Shown: positions 27,285-37,499, counted from the first letter of the stretch. The stretch is DNA of 64,000 bases from Flammeovirgaceae bacterium UBA5008 (GCA_002398365.1 DGYK01000010.1:50220-114219), one strand, 5' to 3'. Program-made: numbers and translations. The notes: generated from the letters alone by a model not told the origin.

Positions 27285-27380
27285 TTGAAGCGAAAAGCCT
27301 CCCGATTGCTATCGGGAGACTTGTAGCGGAAAGCACGGTGGTTTTGTTTGCCTTTAAAAAAAGGTAAGCAAAACCATGCC
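27285..27380. repeat. Double palindrome between the two hydrolase genes (interspersed-repeat candidate)
   Basis: Two hairpins stand side by side. The first, 27299-27318, has stem CTCCCGAT / ATCGGGAG with a 4-base loop and is flanked by near-identical GCGAAAAGC and GCGGAAAGC. The second, 27340-27375, pairs GGTTTTGTTTGCCTTT with AAAGGTAAGCAAAACC over 16 positions including two G-U pairs, with a loop of four A. Such arrangements recall REP-like elements moved by RAYT transposases. Here they sit in an operon and may act on RNA processing. Confidence 0.6.
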
Positions 27381-27388
27381 CCCAAAAA

Positions 27389-28210
27389 TTAATGAAGTAC
27401 TTCTGCCAAATGTTGGTGATAGGTATCGAACTCACGCAAGTTGCGATGGCTTCCGCCTTCGATCAGAAAAAACTGATCGTTGGGTGAGAGTAACGGTTTT
27501 AATTTTTCGGCTGAGCGCAGCGGCACTACCCAATCGTTGGTGCCGTGAAAAATAATTTTACGACACGCTATCTGTGGTAGGTGTAGTTTGTTGGAAAACT
27601 GATAGCGAAGTGGAATCCACGAGAGCATGGCTTGCATGGGAGGATTGACAACTCCGGCTAATTCATCGAAGGGAGTTTCGAGAATGAGCAAATTGGGTGA
27701 GTGTTGTGTGGCGAGTTGAGAAGCAACAGCTGCACCCAACGAGCGCCCGTAGAAAATAAGTTTTGTAAAGGTGAGATGTTGCTGGGCCCACGTCAATACA
27801 GTGCTTGCATCCTGATAAAATTCTTTTTCTCCGGGCGTGCCGGTACTTTTTCCATAACCACGGTAGTCGATCATAAGCACGGTGTAACCCAGTTTTGTAA
27901 AGTCGATGGCATATTGCCCCCAGCGCTGCAAGTTGCCGGCATTGCCGTGAAAGTAGAGGATCAATCCTTTCGATGAATCGGCCGGTGAAAAAATTAATGC
28001 GTTGAGTTGTTCACCATCGGTGGTGGGGATGGTAAACTCCTCAAATGACTGATTGAATTTAAATGCGTAGTCGGCTTTGAGTGATGTTGGTTGAAAAATG
28101 AGTTTTTCCTGAAACATATACAAAGCTACCAGCAGTGCGCCTACAAAGATGAAAACAATCCGTGCTATTTTTTTGAGTCGGACGGAAAGTTTTGTTTTTG
28201 TGGTTTGCAT
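27389..28210 (-). CDS. Alpha/beta hydrolase, membrane-anchored (first of a pair)
   Basis: This 273-residue paralogue of the downstream gene has an N-terminal membrane segment (IARIVFIFVGALLVALYMF), the oxyanion-hole region LYFHGNAGNLQRWG, YRGYGKSTG, and the nucleophile elbow FYGRSLGAAVASQL. The Asp/His pair is in GTNDWVVPL and GGSHRNL. It lies 203 bases upstream of its paralogue, with the palindromic repeat in between, and 24 bases after the S41 protease gene. Exact substrate is unknown. Confidence 0.85.
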   Translation of the reverse strand: MQTTKTKLSVRLKKIARIVFIFVGALLVALYMFQEKLIFQPTSLKADYAFKFNQSFEEFTIPTTDGEQLNALIFSPADSSKGLILYFHGNAGNLQRWGQYAIDFTKLGYTVLMIDYRGYGKSTGTPGEKEFYQDASTVLTWAQQHLTFTKLIFYGRSLGAAVASQLATQHSPNLLILETPFDELAGVVNPPMQAMLSWIPLRYQFSNKLHLPQIACRKIIFHGTNDWVVPLRSAEKLKPLLSPNDQFFLIEGGSHRNLREFDTYHQHLAEVLH

Positions 28211-28234
28211 CGATGCGGCTTATCAATTCACTTT

Positions 28235-31200
28235 TTATTTTTTGTATTTGAAACTTTTGTCGGGATAGGGCGGAGCTTTGGGAACCGTAACGGGTTCTTT
28301 GGCCAGCTTATCTTGTAGATATTGAATCGCAGCATCTAGTTGTGTGTCTTTGCCCATGTAGGTGGTGTAGGGTTCGTTATCGACCACCATGTCGGGCTCA
28401 ACGCCATGTCCTTCGATCAACCATTTGCCATCGGCATACACACCAAACTCTGCAGCGGTAGCGATGCCACCATCTACCAAACGGTTGCTACTCGTTAACC
28501 AAATCTCGCCACCCCATGTGCGTGTGCCAATGATTTTGCCCAGCTTGAGTTGACGGATGCCTTCGGTGACAGCTTCACCGTCCGATCCTGTCCACTCATC
28601 GCAGAGTATAACGATGTGACCGCGGAAAGCATACTGCATGTTCCAATAGGGTTTGCCGATGCGTGGCTGCCAATAGAACCACACTTTGCGCATGAGTTTT
28701 TCCAATACCCAACTGTCGATGTTTCCGCCACCGTTGTGACGCACATCGAGAATCAAACCACCGCGATTGAAAACAGGATAGAATTGTTTGACAAAATCGT
28801 CCATGTCTTCGGTGGACATAGCAGCGAGGTGTATGTAGCCGACCTCGGCATTGGTTTTCTTTTCTACTTCTTGTCTGCGCGAGTAGCGCCACTCGTTGTA
28901 ACGCAAATATCTTTCTTCGCCTTCGGTGATAGGCTTCACTAGTTGTGTGCTGACTAAACCGTTTTGGTTTTGTGTTTCCAACTTCACCCATGTGCCGGCT
29001 TTGCCGCTGAGGCGCTGTGAAAGACTGGCGTAGTCATCAACCGGTTGATCGTTGACTTTAAGAAGAATGTCTCCGACTTTTATTTTTGAGTGCGGTGCAT
29101 TTAAAGGTGAAAGATTTTCAGGATAATCGGGATCGCCTTGATAGATGTGTGCTATTTTAAATCCTTTGCCTGCCTGATTTTTTTCGAGACGTGCACCGAG
29201 TGTGCCGATGGGTACGCTGACAGGTGAAGTACGTTTATCACCGCCATAGACAAATATGTGCAATGCAGAAAGCTCCGAAACCATTTGTGCGAGCAGATGA
29301 TCTAACTCGTGGCGATCGGTAACGCGTGGCAGAAGGGTTTCGTATTGTTTTTTAACACCTACCCAATCGACACCGTGCAGGTTGCGATCATAAAAATAGT
29401 CGCGCTCCATACGCCACGCATCGTTGAACATTTGTTTCCAATCATCGACCGGATCGAACTGGAATGTCCAAGCAGAGACATCTAATTTCGTTTTATCGAA
29501 ATCAGGTTTGTTGCCATCGGGCTCACTAATGTACAGCGATCCTTCTTTGTCTATGATCAGTTTGTTTTTGTTGGGCGACAAGTCAAAACCTGTAATGGAT
29601 TCGGCAACCAGTGTAGGTTCTATTTTTTTGCTGAACTCCATTTTGAGTGCGTAGAGTTTTTGCTGATCGTATTGATTGGATTCGATTTCGGTCCAATATA
29701 AATATTCATTGGACGCCCGCATGCGAAGAATATTTTTTCCGGGCAACGGAATTTCGTATAACCGTTTTGTAGCCTGGTTCCAATCGATGGTTGATGTTGT
29801 GATAATAGGTGTTTTTGATATCTTAGCAGCGGTTGCTTTAGCTTTGACAATGGTATTGTTGTTTTCTTCGGCTTGGATTTCTTCTTTCCAACCATCGGGT
29901 TGAGTGAATGGAAATGCAGATGACTCTTTCAAAGCGAGCGCGTAGAGCTTAGTGGCGTTGTCGTAGTGTGGTTCGGGTTGACGCGGCCCCCACGGTGAGC
30001 CTACGGTGGTTTTTAAATTACGCTCCGATAAAAAGTAGAGCCACTCATTGTCTTTGGAAAACTGCGGATTGAAACTGTTTACGCGATTGCTGGTAATGGT
30101 GTTGACCGCATTGGTATTGACATCCACTACTTTGATCACCACACTTCCATTCGGTAATTCGGATTCGTAAGCGAGGTATTGCGAGTTTTTATCCCATGAC
30201 GATGGATTGGGTGAATTGTGTTCGTTTTGTTCGATTAGTTTGGTGGTTCCATCAGTTGTGTTTAACAACGTCAAGCGCCAATCTTTATCCGTGATGGCAA
30301 TGTATTTGCCGGAAGGCGAAACAAGAAAACCAGTGATGAGCACCTTGGCGTTTTTTGTGAGTTGTGTAGGCGCGCCACTTCCGTCCGCAGGGGCTTTCCA
30401 TATTTCGTATTCACCGCTTTCGTCTGATAGGTAGGCAACGGTTTTATCATCGATGAATGCGACCGCTTTGTAACGGATGCCGCTCTTGCGGGAAATTTCT
30501 ACCCACCGACTTCCATTGGCGGGTGTTACAAACAAACGTCCGCGAGAGATAAGTGCTACCAATTTTCCATTGGGCGATATTTCCCAATACGAAATTTGTT
30601 CGTGACCATTTTGAATCCAGCGTGGTGCGCGTTGTCCAAAGTCGGAGGTGATCGAGATGTCCAATGTTTTGTCCTCATTAGTATTGATATTGAAGAGGCC
30701 GATGTCGGCACCTTTTTGATAGACGATGTTGGCATCGTGGATAGCAAGCGTAGTGATGTCCCATCCACTAGAGAAAGTATGCTGCTTGATATTTTTTCCA
30801 TCGCGATCCATCGACCAGATATTCATGGTGCCGTCACGATCGCTGGCAAAGTAAATTTTGTCTTTGAAATAGAGCGGTTCGCGGCTGGTGCCTTTGTAAT
30901 CGCACGTAAGGCAAACGGATGCTGTATTGCCCGCAAACTTCCAGATATTTTGTGCAGTACCTCCGGTGTATCTTTTCGTATTGCTGCCTTGGTGTGAAAA
31001 ACGTGTGAAGTAAAGTGTGCCTGATTCATCGTAGCTTCCATCTGCTGCCTGCGCCAATGGAATCATTTCCCGCGACAGCGTTTCCGGATTTAACTTGACC
31101 AGTTGATAATCTTCTAGTGGACTTTCGTTAGGAGTTGAAAACAAAATCGTGCCATCACTCAGCCAGGCAATAGCCTTAATGTTTCTCCCATTTTCATACG

Positions 31201-31495
31201 TGAGTCTTCGGGGAACGCCACCTTCGATTTTCATTTCATATAATTCAGGAGATCCTTCCATTTCTCCAGTGAAGACGATGCGCTTGCCATCGGGACTAAA
31301 AATCGGTTCTGTTTCTAATCCGTGATGTGTAGTGAGGCGCTGTGCTTGTAGTGTGTTAAGATCGTACTTCCACAAATCACCTTCGGCTGTAAACGCTATG
31401 GTTTGTCCGTGAATAGCGGGTGTGCGGTAGTAGCCTTTTTGTTGTGCCAGTGAAATTTGTGCCAAGCAAATGAAAAGGAGTGTTTTTTGTAGCAT
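28235..31495 (-). CDS. Tricorn-like S41 protease
   Basis: This 1086-residue exported protein looks like a tricorn-type protease. I chose the ATG at 31495 because it starts the signal peptide MLQKTLLFICLAQISLAQ; an ATG at 31525 adds ten unlikely residues. The first 650 residues hold repeated WD/TolB-like beta-propeller blades (for example SPDGKRIVFTGE, SPSGKYIAITD). A tricorn core follows, then a PDZ domain (about 780-860), and an S41 domain with DVRHNGGGNIDSW and the nucleophile Ser971 in DEWTGSDGEAV. It heads the minus-strand unit with the two hydrolases. Periplasmic peptide breakdown is the likely role. Confidence 0.88.
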   Translation of the reverse strand: MLQKTLLFICLAQISLAQQKGYYRTPAIHGQTIAFTAEGDLWKYDLNTLQAQRLTTHHGLETEPIFSPDGKRIVFTGEMEGSPELYEMKIEGGVPRRLTYENGRNIKAIAWLSDGTILFSTPNESPLEDYQLVKLNPETLSREMIPLAQAADGSYDESGTLYFTRFSHQGSNTKRYTGGTAQNIWKFAGNTASVCLTCDYKGTSREPLYFKDKIYFASDRDGTMNIWSMDRDGKNIKQHTFSSGWDITTLAIHDANIVYQKGADIGLFNINTNEDKTLDISITSDFGQRAPRWIQNGHEQISYWEISPNGKLVALISRGRLFVTPANGSRWVEISRKSGIRYKAVAFIDDKTVAYLSDESGEYEIWKAPADGSGAPTQLTKNAKVLITGFLVSPSGKYIAITDKDWRLTLLNTTDGTTKLIEQNEHNSPNPSSWDKNSQYLAYESELPNGSVVIKVVDVNTNAVNTITSNRVNSFNPQFSKDNEWLYFLSERNLKTTVGSPWGPRQPEPHYDNATKLYALALKESSAFPFTQPDGWKEEIQAEENNNTIVKAKATAAKISKTPIITTSTIDWNQATKRLYEIPLPGKNILRMRASNEYLYWTEIESNQYDQQKLYALKMEFSKKIEPTLVAESITGFDLSPNKNKLIIDKEGSLYISEPDGNKPDFDKTKLDVSAWTFQFDPVDDWKQMFNDAWRMERDYFYDRNLHGVDWVGVKKQYETLLPRVTDRHELDHLLAQMVSELSALHIFVYGGDKRTSPVSVPIGTLGARLEKNQAGKGFKIAHIYQGDPDYPENLSPLNAPHSKIKVGDILLKVNDQPVDDYASLSQRLSGKAGTWVKLETQNQNGLVSTQLVKPITEGEERYLRYNEWRYSRRQEVEKKTNAEVGYIHLAAMSTEDMDDFVKQFYPVFNRGGLILDVRHNGGGNIDSWVLEKLMRKVWFYWQPRIGKPYWNMQYAFRGHIVILCDEWTGSDGEAVTEGIRQLKLGKIIGTRTWGGEIWLTSSNRLVDGGIATAAEFGVYADGKWLIEGHGVEPDMVVDNEPYTTYMGKDTQLDAAIQYLQDKLAKEPVTVPKAPPYPDKSFKYKK

Positions 31496-31652
31496 GTGTT
31501 TACGAATTGAATGGAGATGGTTCAAAACTGTTTTGCAAAAATAATGAATGTATTCAAGGTAAATCTACCACTTAAAGTTTTCAGTTCATCTTGATATAAA
31601 AAATAAGAATGGCTTCGATTCTTTTTGTATTTTACAGTATTACCTATAAGCT

Positions 31653-34600
31653 ATGACCAAATACCTACTCGCACTTCTTGCTTTGTGTGCTGCCGAGTTG
31701 CAAGCACAAACTGTTGATTCAAAATATTTTGATAAACTAAAATGGCGCAACATTGGCCCCGCGCGCGGTGGCCGCTCGCTCGGTAGCTCGGGTAGTCCGG
31801 GCAGACCCAATGAATATTACTTTGGCGCCACCGGTGGTGGTTTATGGAAAACAACTGATGGAGGACAGGAGTGGTTTCCAGTAACGGACGGACAAATTTC
31901 TTCTTCATCTATTGGCGCAGTGGCGGTGGCTGAAACCAATCCGGACATTGTTTATATCGGTGGCGGTGAAACACAACTTCGCGGTAGCATTACGCAAGGC
32001 GATGGTGTTTATAAAACAGTAGATGGTGGAAAAACCTGGCGGCATATTGGCTTACGCGAAACACAAGCTATTTCTCGCATTCGTGTGCATCCTACTGATC
32101 CTAACATTGTTTATGTATCAGCACTCGGGCACCCTTACGGGGATAATGAAGAGCGCGGTGTGTTTCGCTCGATGGATGGTGGCAACACCTGGAAGAAAGT
32201 TTTATATGTAAGCCCCAAGGCAGGTGCAGCTGATTTGATCATCGATCGCACCAATCCAAAAGTCATTTATGCTTCCACATGGCAAGTGTATCGCAGAACG
32301 TGGAAGATGTGGGGCGGTGGTCCGGATTGTAAACTTTGGAAGTCAGAGAATGCCGGAGAGACGTGGATTGAGTTAACCAAAAATCCGGGTATGCCGGAAG
32401 GACCTATTGGAAAAATTGGTATTACTGTTTCGCCTGTTGATAATAAACGCTTGTGGGCGATTGTGGAAGCAAATGAAGGTGGCGTGTTTCGCAGCGATGA
32501 TGCAGGTGCCACCTGGAAGCGAACCAACGATGAACGCAAATTACGTCAACGCGCTTTTTACTATTCACGCATTTATGCTGATCCGTTTGATCGTGAAACC
32601 GTCTATTGCCTCAATGTAAATTTCTATAAGTCTGCCGATGGCGGTGTGAAGTTCGATCAGGAAATAAAAGGAAAGCATGGTGATTATCATGATCTATGGA
32701 TTGATCCCAATAATCCCCAGCGCATGATTTTGTCGGATGATGGCGGTGGATCTGTTTCGGTGAATGGGGGAAAGAGTTGGACTGATCAAGACTATATCAC
32801 CACACAATTCTATCACGTCACTACGACCAATCATGTGCCCTATCATGTGGCGGGCGCACAACAAGATAATTCCACCATTGCTATTCCCAGCAGCGGTTGG
32901 GATCACATGAATGAGTTAGGCGAGTGGGGCTATGATGTAGGCGGTGGCGAGAGTGGCTACATCACCTCACATCCCGAAAATCCCAATGTGTATTACGCGG
33001 GCAGTCAGGGTGCGTTGCTGACACGCAAAGACGTGACCACCGGACAAGTGCGCGACATTCAAGTGTATCCGCGATTTTTTTCCGGTGAGCCTGCCAACTC
33101 ATTGCCGGAGCGATGGCAATGGACATATCCGATTGTGTTCTCGCCAAAGGACTCAAAAATTTTATACACCTGTTCGCAGCATGTGTGGAAGACGACTGAT
33201 GATGGACAAAGTTGGGAAAAGATTTCACCTGATTTAACCTACGCTGATCCGGAGACTTTGGGCATTTCGGGTGGAGAAGTAACGCGCGATATGAATGGCC
33301 CGGAGATTTATGCTACGGTGTTTGCGTTGGCGCCATCGTTTCATGATGTGAATACGATTTGGGCCGGCAGCGATGACGGCAAGATTCACATTACACGTGA
33401 TGGTGGAAAAAATTGGACAAACATTACTCCGAAAGACTTACCTAAAAATTCGGTAGTGGCCATTATCGATGAATCAAGACATAAAGCCGGAACTGCGTAT
33501 GTAGCGGCCTTCCGCTACCAGGTGGATGATCGTCAGCCGTATGTTTTCAGAACAATTGATTTTGGAAAAACGTGGACGAAGATTGTAACCGGAATTAAAG
33601 ATGGTCATTTTTCACGATCGGTGCGCGAAGATCATGTGCGGCCCGGACTTTTATTTTTGGGAACCGAACATGGCGCTTATGTTTCATTTAATGCTGGAGA
33701 CAATTGGCAGCCGCTGCAACTTAATTTACCGGATACACCGATTCGTGACTTGGTAGTGAAAGATGATGATGTGGTGCTGGGCACACACGGAAGAGGATTT
33801 TGGATACTGGATGATATTCGTCCGCTGCGACAGCTTACTCCGGAGTTGATGAAGCAACCTGTTATCTTTTATCAACCGGCCGATGCTATTCGTGGAATCA
33901 ATCAAGCCGTGTTTCAATATTACCTCAATGCGAAAGTTGATTCGGTAGTGATTGAAGTATTGGATGCGCAAGGTAAAAGCATTCGCAAGTTTGTAGGCAC
34001 CAAGCCGGAAGAGAAACCAACAGCAGGCGATTGGTGGGGTGGAGGTGAAAGCAAACCTACAACGGCTGTAGGATTAAATTCATTCAATTGGAATTTACGC
34101 TATCCGGGTGCGACTACATTTGATGGCATGATCATTTGGGGTGCGCGACCGCAGAACGGGCCGAAGGCTCCGATTGGAAAATACCAAGTGCGATTTACCT
34201 GTGGAGCTTATTCGCAAACTTATGCTTTCCAAATTAAATTGAATCCAAATTTGAAAGGAGTATCCGAAGCTGATCTTAAGGAAACATTTGATTTGGCTTC
34301 TAAAATCAGAGATCGCGAGAGTGAAGCCAACGAAGCGGTGATTCGCATTCGTGAAATCAGAAAGCAAATTGAAGAGCGGGTGAAAGAAGTAAACGATGTC
34401 ACATTTTCTGCATCAGCAAAAGAACTACTAAGTAAAATTACCGCTATCGAAGAAGAGCTTTATCAAACCAAAAACAGAAGCGAACAAGACCCGTTGAATT
34501 TTCCCATCAAGTTGGGCAATCGCCTTTCTGCTTTGCGCAGAAGTTTAGAGACAGGCGATGCCAAACCAACAGCTGGTGTATACAAAGTATTTGCTGAACT

Positions 34601-34721
34601 GAGTAAGGAATTGGATGGTCACTTGGCGAAGCTTAATGAAAATTTAAAGAGTGGCATTGATGCAATCAATCCGGTGTTGATGAATAAACAGATGAAGGCG
34701 ATTATCGATAAGAAGAAATAA
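31653..34721 (+). CDS. Large BNR/VPS10-like beta-propeller protein, secreted
   Basis: The 1022-residue protein starts with a signal peptide (MTKYLLALLALCAAELQAQ). It has many BNR/sortilin-type blades such as SMDGGNTWKK, SENAGETWIE, TDDGQSWEK and TRDGGKNWT, so the first 700 residues should form one or two beta-propellers. A fibronectin-like part and a helical C-terminal coiled-coil region (about 870-1020) follow. The family is common in Bacteroidota and is often annotated as glycosyl hydrolase, but no glycosidase residues can be pointed to here. It is divergent from the tricorn-like protease gene. Confidence 0.8.
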   Translation: MTKYLLALLALCAAELQAQTVDSKYFDKLKWRNIGPARGGRSLGSSGSPGRPNEYYFGATGGGLWKTTDGGQEWFPVTDGQISSSSIGAVAVAETNPDIVYIGGGETQLRGSITQGDGVYKTVDGGKTWRHIGLRETQAISRIRVHPTDPNIVYVSALGHPYGDNEERGVFRSMDGGNTWKKVLYVSPKAGAADLIIDRTNPKVIYASTWQVYRRTWKMWGGGPDCKLWKSENAGETWIELTKNPGMPEGPIGKIGITVSPVDNKRLWAIVEANEGGVFRSDDAGATWKRTNDERKLRQRAFYYSRIYADPFDRETVYCLNVNFYKSADGGVKFDQEIKGKHGDYHDLWIDPNNPQRMILSDDGGGSVSVNGGKSWTDQDYITTQFYHVTTTNHVPYHVAGAQQDNSTIAIPSSGWDHMNELGEWGYDVGGGESGYITSHPENPNVYYAGSQGALLTRKDVTTGQVRDIQVYPRFFSGEPANSLPERWQWTYPIVFSPKDSKILYTCSQHVWKTTDDGQSWEKISPDLTYADPETLGISGGEVTRDMNGPEIYATVFALAPSFHDVNTIWAGSDDGKIHITRDGGKNWTNITPKDLPKNSVVAIIDESRHKAGTAYVAAFRYQVDDRQPYVFRTIDFGKTWTKIVTGIKDGHFSRSVREDHVRPGLLFLGTEHGAYVSFNAGDNWQPLQLNLPDTPIRDLVVKDDDVVLGTHGRGFWILDDIRPLRQLTPELMKQPVIFYQPADAIRGINQAVFQYYLNAKVDSVVIEVLDAQGKSIRKFVGTKPEEKPTAGDWWGGGESKPTTAVGLNSFNWNLRYPGATTFDGMIIWGARPQNGPKAPIGKYQVRFTCGAYSQTYAFQIKLNPNLKGVSEADLKETFDLASKIRDRESEANEAVIRIREIRKQIEERVKEVNDVTFSASAKELLSKITAIEEELYQTKNRSEQDPLNFPIKLGNRLSALRRSLETGDAKPTAGVYKVFAELSKELDGHLAKLNENLKSGIDAINPVLMNKQMKAIIDKKK

Positions 34722-34723
34722 CA

Positions 34724-35548
34724 ATGAGTTTAATGCCCGATCAGCGAGAGCAGGAGGAAGGTGAAAAATTGCCTTCAACAAGATTATCATCAATTGGGAA
34801 GGATTGGAAGAAATATCTTTTTGAGTTTCTTCTGATCTTCACAGCGGTATTTCTCGGTTTCTTGGCTGACAACATCCGCGAGAATTATGGAGAGCGGCAA
34901 CAGGCGATCGCCTTGGCTCGAAGTTTTTATGAAGAGTTGAGGAACGATTCTGCCACCGTAGTTTTAAAAATACAAGGACGTCATCAGAAAGAAAAGTCGA
35001 TCAAATATATGGTTGAGTTTTTTCGTGACAGCAGTCTCACGTCCCACTCAAAAGAGTTACCCTATCATTTTATATGGGGAGTCACTGCGCGAACACCCAT
35101 TATTTTTACACCACGCACCGTAGTGTTAGAGCAATTGAAGAGTTCCTGATCGCTCCGGTATTTTAAGAACGAGCGGTTGCAAAAACTAATTGGCGATTTG
35201 TCGGTTTCCATTGATTACATTCTGGTCAGACAAGAATATGAGAACTCCATATTTGCTTCGTATATGGAGCCCATTATGATCAATCACATGGATTTTGATT
35301 TCCAGCATAAGCTCTGGCAGAATAGTGTAAACATTTTTGACCGCCTCGAAGAGTACCATAACAGTGATGAATACATTCCATTTGCCATTTCACAGCCCGA
35401 TCGAATCAACAGACAAGCGTTGATGAACGCATTAGGATATTACCATACCAATGGATTACTCTCTACGCGACTCATTGCATTTCAAAAGTATGCGGTGGTG
35501 AATGCAGCTTTGCTAAAGGAACTCGGGGCAGAGTATGAGCTTAAATGA
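34724..35548 (+). pseudogene. Single-span membrane protein interrupted by an in-frame TGA
   Basis: One reading frame runs from an ATG at 34724 to a TAA at 35546-35548, broken by a TGA at 35147-35149. The two halves, 141 and 123 residues, continue in the same frame and read LEQLKSS, stop, SLRYFKNERLQKLIGDL. A single base change from GGA (Gly) to TGA would explain it. The first half has one membrane segment (FEFLLIFTAVFLGFLA) after a charged start; the rest is helical. I do not recognise the family. It starts 2 bases after the BNR gene and is probably its operon partner. Confidence 0.7.
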
Positions 35549-35585
35549 TATTTTCATGTGTCTTAAACGATTAGAGTCTCTGATT

Positions 35586-37487
35586 CTATTTTTCGTTTCC
35601 GGATTGAGCAAATTTCGCGAACCATCCTCCTTTGTTAATCAAGGCATCGGGAGAACCTCCCTCAACAATAGCACCTTGCGACAAGACAATTACCTGATCA
35701 GCATCTCGAACCATGGAGTAACGGTGAGCAATGACGATGACGGTATTTTCTTTACGCACCTCTTCAATGGTTTTCTTGACTTCAGCTTCTGTAGCATAAT
35801 CCAAGTTTGCCGTTGCTTCATCTAAAATTAAAATTTTTGGTTTGGCAACCAGCACTCGAGCAATCTGAATGCGTTGTCTTTCACCAACGGAAAGTCCAAA
35901 TCCACTTTCTCCCACTTGGGTTTCAAGCCCATCAGGCAATCGTTCGAGCGTAGTTTTTAGTCCCGCTGCTTCAGCGGCTTTCTGCACTTCTTCATTCGTA
36001 GCATCACCTCGTTTGTAGCGAATATTATCTGCAAGTGTTCCACGGAAGATCGCACCATCGGCAGCCACCATTCCAATTTGTGAACGGATGGAAGCTGGGT
36101 CGGCTTCACTTAAATCTTGATTGTCGATGCGAATGCTCCCTTTCTGGGGTTCGTATAGTTTCATCATTAAATCCACTATGGTGGTTTTACCCGCTCCCGA
36201 GCTGCCCACTAATGCTGTTATTTTTCCAGGCTGAATAGTGAGGGTAAGTCCCTTTAATATTTCCTTATTCGCATTGTATTTGAAATGAACCTTTTCGAAT
36301 TGAATCTCTCCCTTATCAATTTGTAGTTTCTTTCCACTTTTCTCTTCATCCCCATTTTGCAATAGCTTAAATGCGCGTGATATGGATGCCGCATTTTGTT
36401 GCATATTCACCCAAAGCGAAGCAAGATTATCGATCGGATCATAAAGACGATCTAAGTAGGCAACAAACATGACCACATCACCGGGAGTCAATTGATTTTC
36501 AAGTGTTAAATATCCGCCATAGCCAAGTACCAACGCGCTGGCTACTTTAGTCAGCACACTTTCCCAAAAAATATACTTGTTGGCTAGTTTGTTTCGCTTG
36601 ATGTATTCCTGATAGGCTTTATCAGATATATTTTTGAAAAGCAATGATTCTCTTTCTTCTGCGCCTGAGAGCTTAACCGTTTTTATTCCTCCGAGAGCAT
36701 CCTGCATTCGGGTCGAAACCTCTTCCCATCGATCATAGTATTCTGTTAATCCTGTTTCAAGTTGACGTGCCGAACGCCAAGCAATAACAAGATAAAATGG
36801 AATTACGATGATCGCCAGTAAGGTAAGTGTAGCGTTTTGCCAGAACATGATGAATAGGATACCGACTAAGCTGATCAGTTCAGGTAAAATTTGTTGCGAC
36901 AGTCCATTAACAATCGAGGATACTTCTTCGGATTGATTAATTTGTTTACCGAGCGCAGCGCTGGATCGCTTACTGAAGAAAGGGAGAGGTAGTCGCAGCA
37001 CATGCGAAAATGTGCGCTGAATAAATCCTTGTTCGATTTGACAAGCAAATTTGACATTCAGATTTTCCCCAATCCAAACAAATGCGTGTGCGAGCACATT
37101 CACCAGAAATAATAATCCGACTGCCCACAATAATGTTTTGATGGCCTGCTCAGGTGTTCTAGCCGCTACTTTATTCTTTTTATGTTTCTCTTTGATGAGC
37201 AAACTGGATATTGGATCATCGGCATCCTCACTTTCAATGGTTGTGGAGTCACTTGATTCTGTTTGTTTGGAATCGCTGAATTGGCGTTTAGCTTCATCTT
37301 TTGCCTTTTGTACAAACAATCCGGAAATGTCATTGATGGCCTCTCGATAAATGAGTGGCTCGATCAAATTGGCCCCGGTGCTGAGTAAGCTAACAAAGAC
37401 AACGAGTGCCAACGTTTTTTTATGCGTAAAGAATAAGCTGATTATGTTTTTCCACACCTCCGATTTGGAGGATTTAATTGCACTCAT
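35586..37487 (-). CDS. ABC exporter, fused membrane and ATPase half
   Basis: This 633-residue half-transporter has six membrane segments (residues about 20-330) and a C-terminal ATPase: Walker A GSSGAGKTTIVDL, signature LSVGERQRIQIARVL, Walker B ILILDEATANLD, and the switch His in VIAHRYS. A long acidic/basic loop (about residues 50-105) between the first two membrane helices is unusual and probably faces the periplasm. It may form a homodimer that exports lipid or a hydrophobic compound. It lies 12 bases downstream of a TPR gene on the same strand. Confidence 0.9.
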   Translation of the reverse strand: MSAIKSSKSEVWKNIISLFFTHKKTLALVVFVSLLSTGANLIEPLIYREAINDISGLFVQKAKDEAKRQFSDSKQTESSDSTTIESEDADDPISSLLIKEKHKKNKVAARTPEQAIKTLLWAVGLLFLVNVLAHAFVWIGENLNVKFACQIEQGFIQRTFSHVLRLPLPFFSKRSSAALGKQINQSEEVSSIVNGLSQQILPELISLVGILFIMFWQNATLTLLAIIVIPFYLVIAWRSARQLETGLTEYYDRWEEVSTRMQDALGGIKTVKLSGAEERESLLFKNISDKAYQEYIKRNKLANKYIFWESVLTKVASALVLGYGGYLTLENQLTPGDVVMFVAYLDRLYDPIDNLASLWVNMQQNAASISRAFKLLQNGDEEKSGKKLQIDKGEIQFEKVHFKYNANKEILKGLTLTIQPGKITALVGSSGAGKTTIVDLMMKLYEPQKGSIRIDNQDLSEADPASIRSQIGMVAADGAIFRGTLADNIRYKRGDATNEEVQKAAEAAGLKTTLERLPDGLETQVGESGFGLSVGERQRIQIARVLVAKPKILILDEATANLDYATEAEVKKTIEEVRKENTVIVIAHRYSMVRDADQVIVLSQGAIVEGGSPDALINKGGWFAKFAQSGNEK

Positions 37488-37499
37488 ACGTTTCTTTGA

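Noticed and set aside
27173..27435. Short minus-strand frames between the two hydrolases
   Set aside because: They consist mainly of the palindromic repeat translated; no protein is supported.
28550..28942. A 130-codon plus-strand frame inside the tricorn-like gene
   Set aside because: It is a shadow of the S41 domain coding strand.
35147..35149. TGA as a selenocysteine or tryptophan codon
   Set aside because: No selenocysteine stem-loop is evident downstream, and other genes use TGA as a normal stop.
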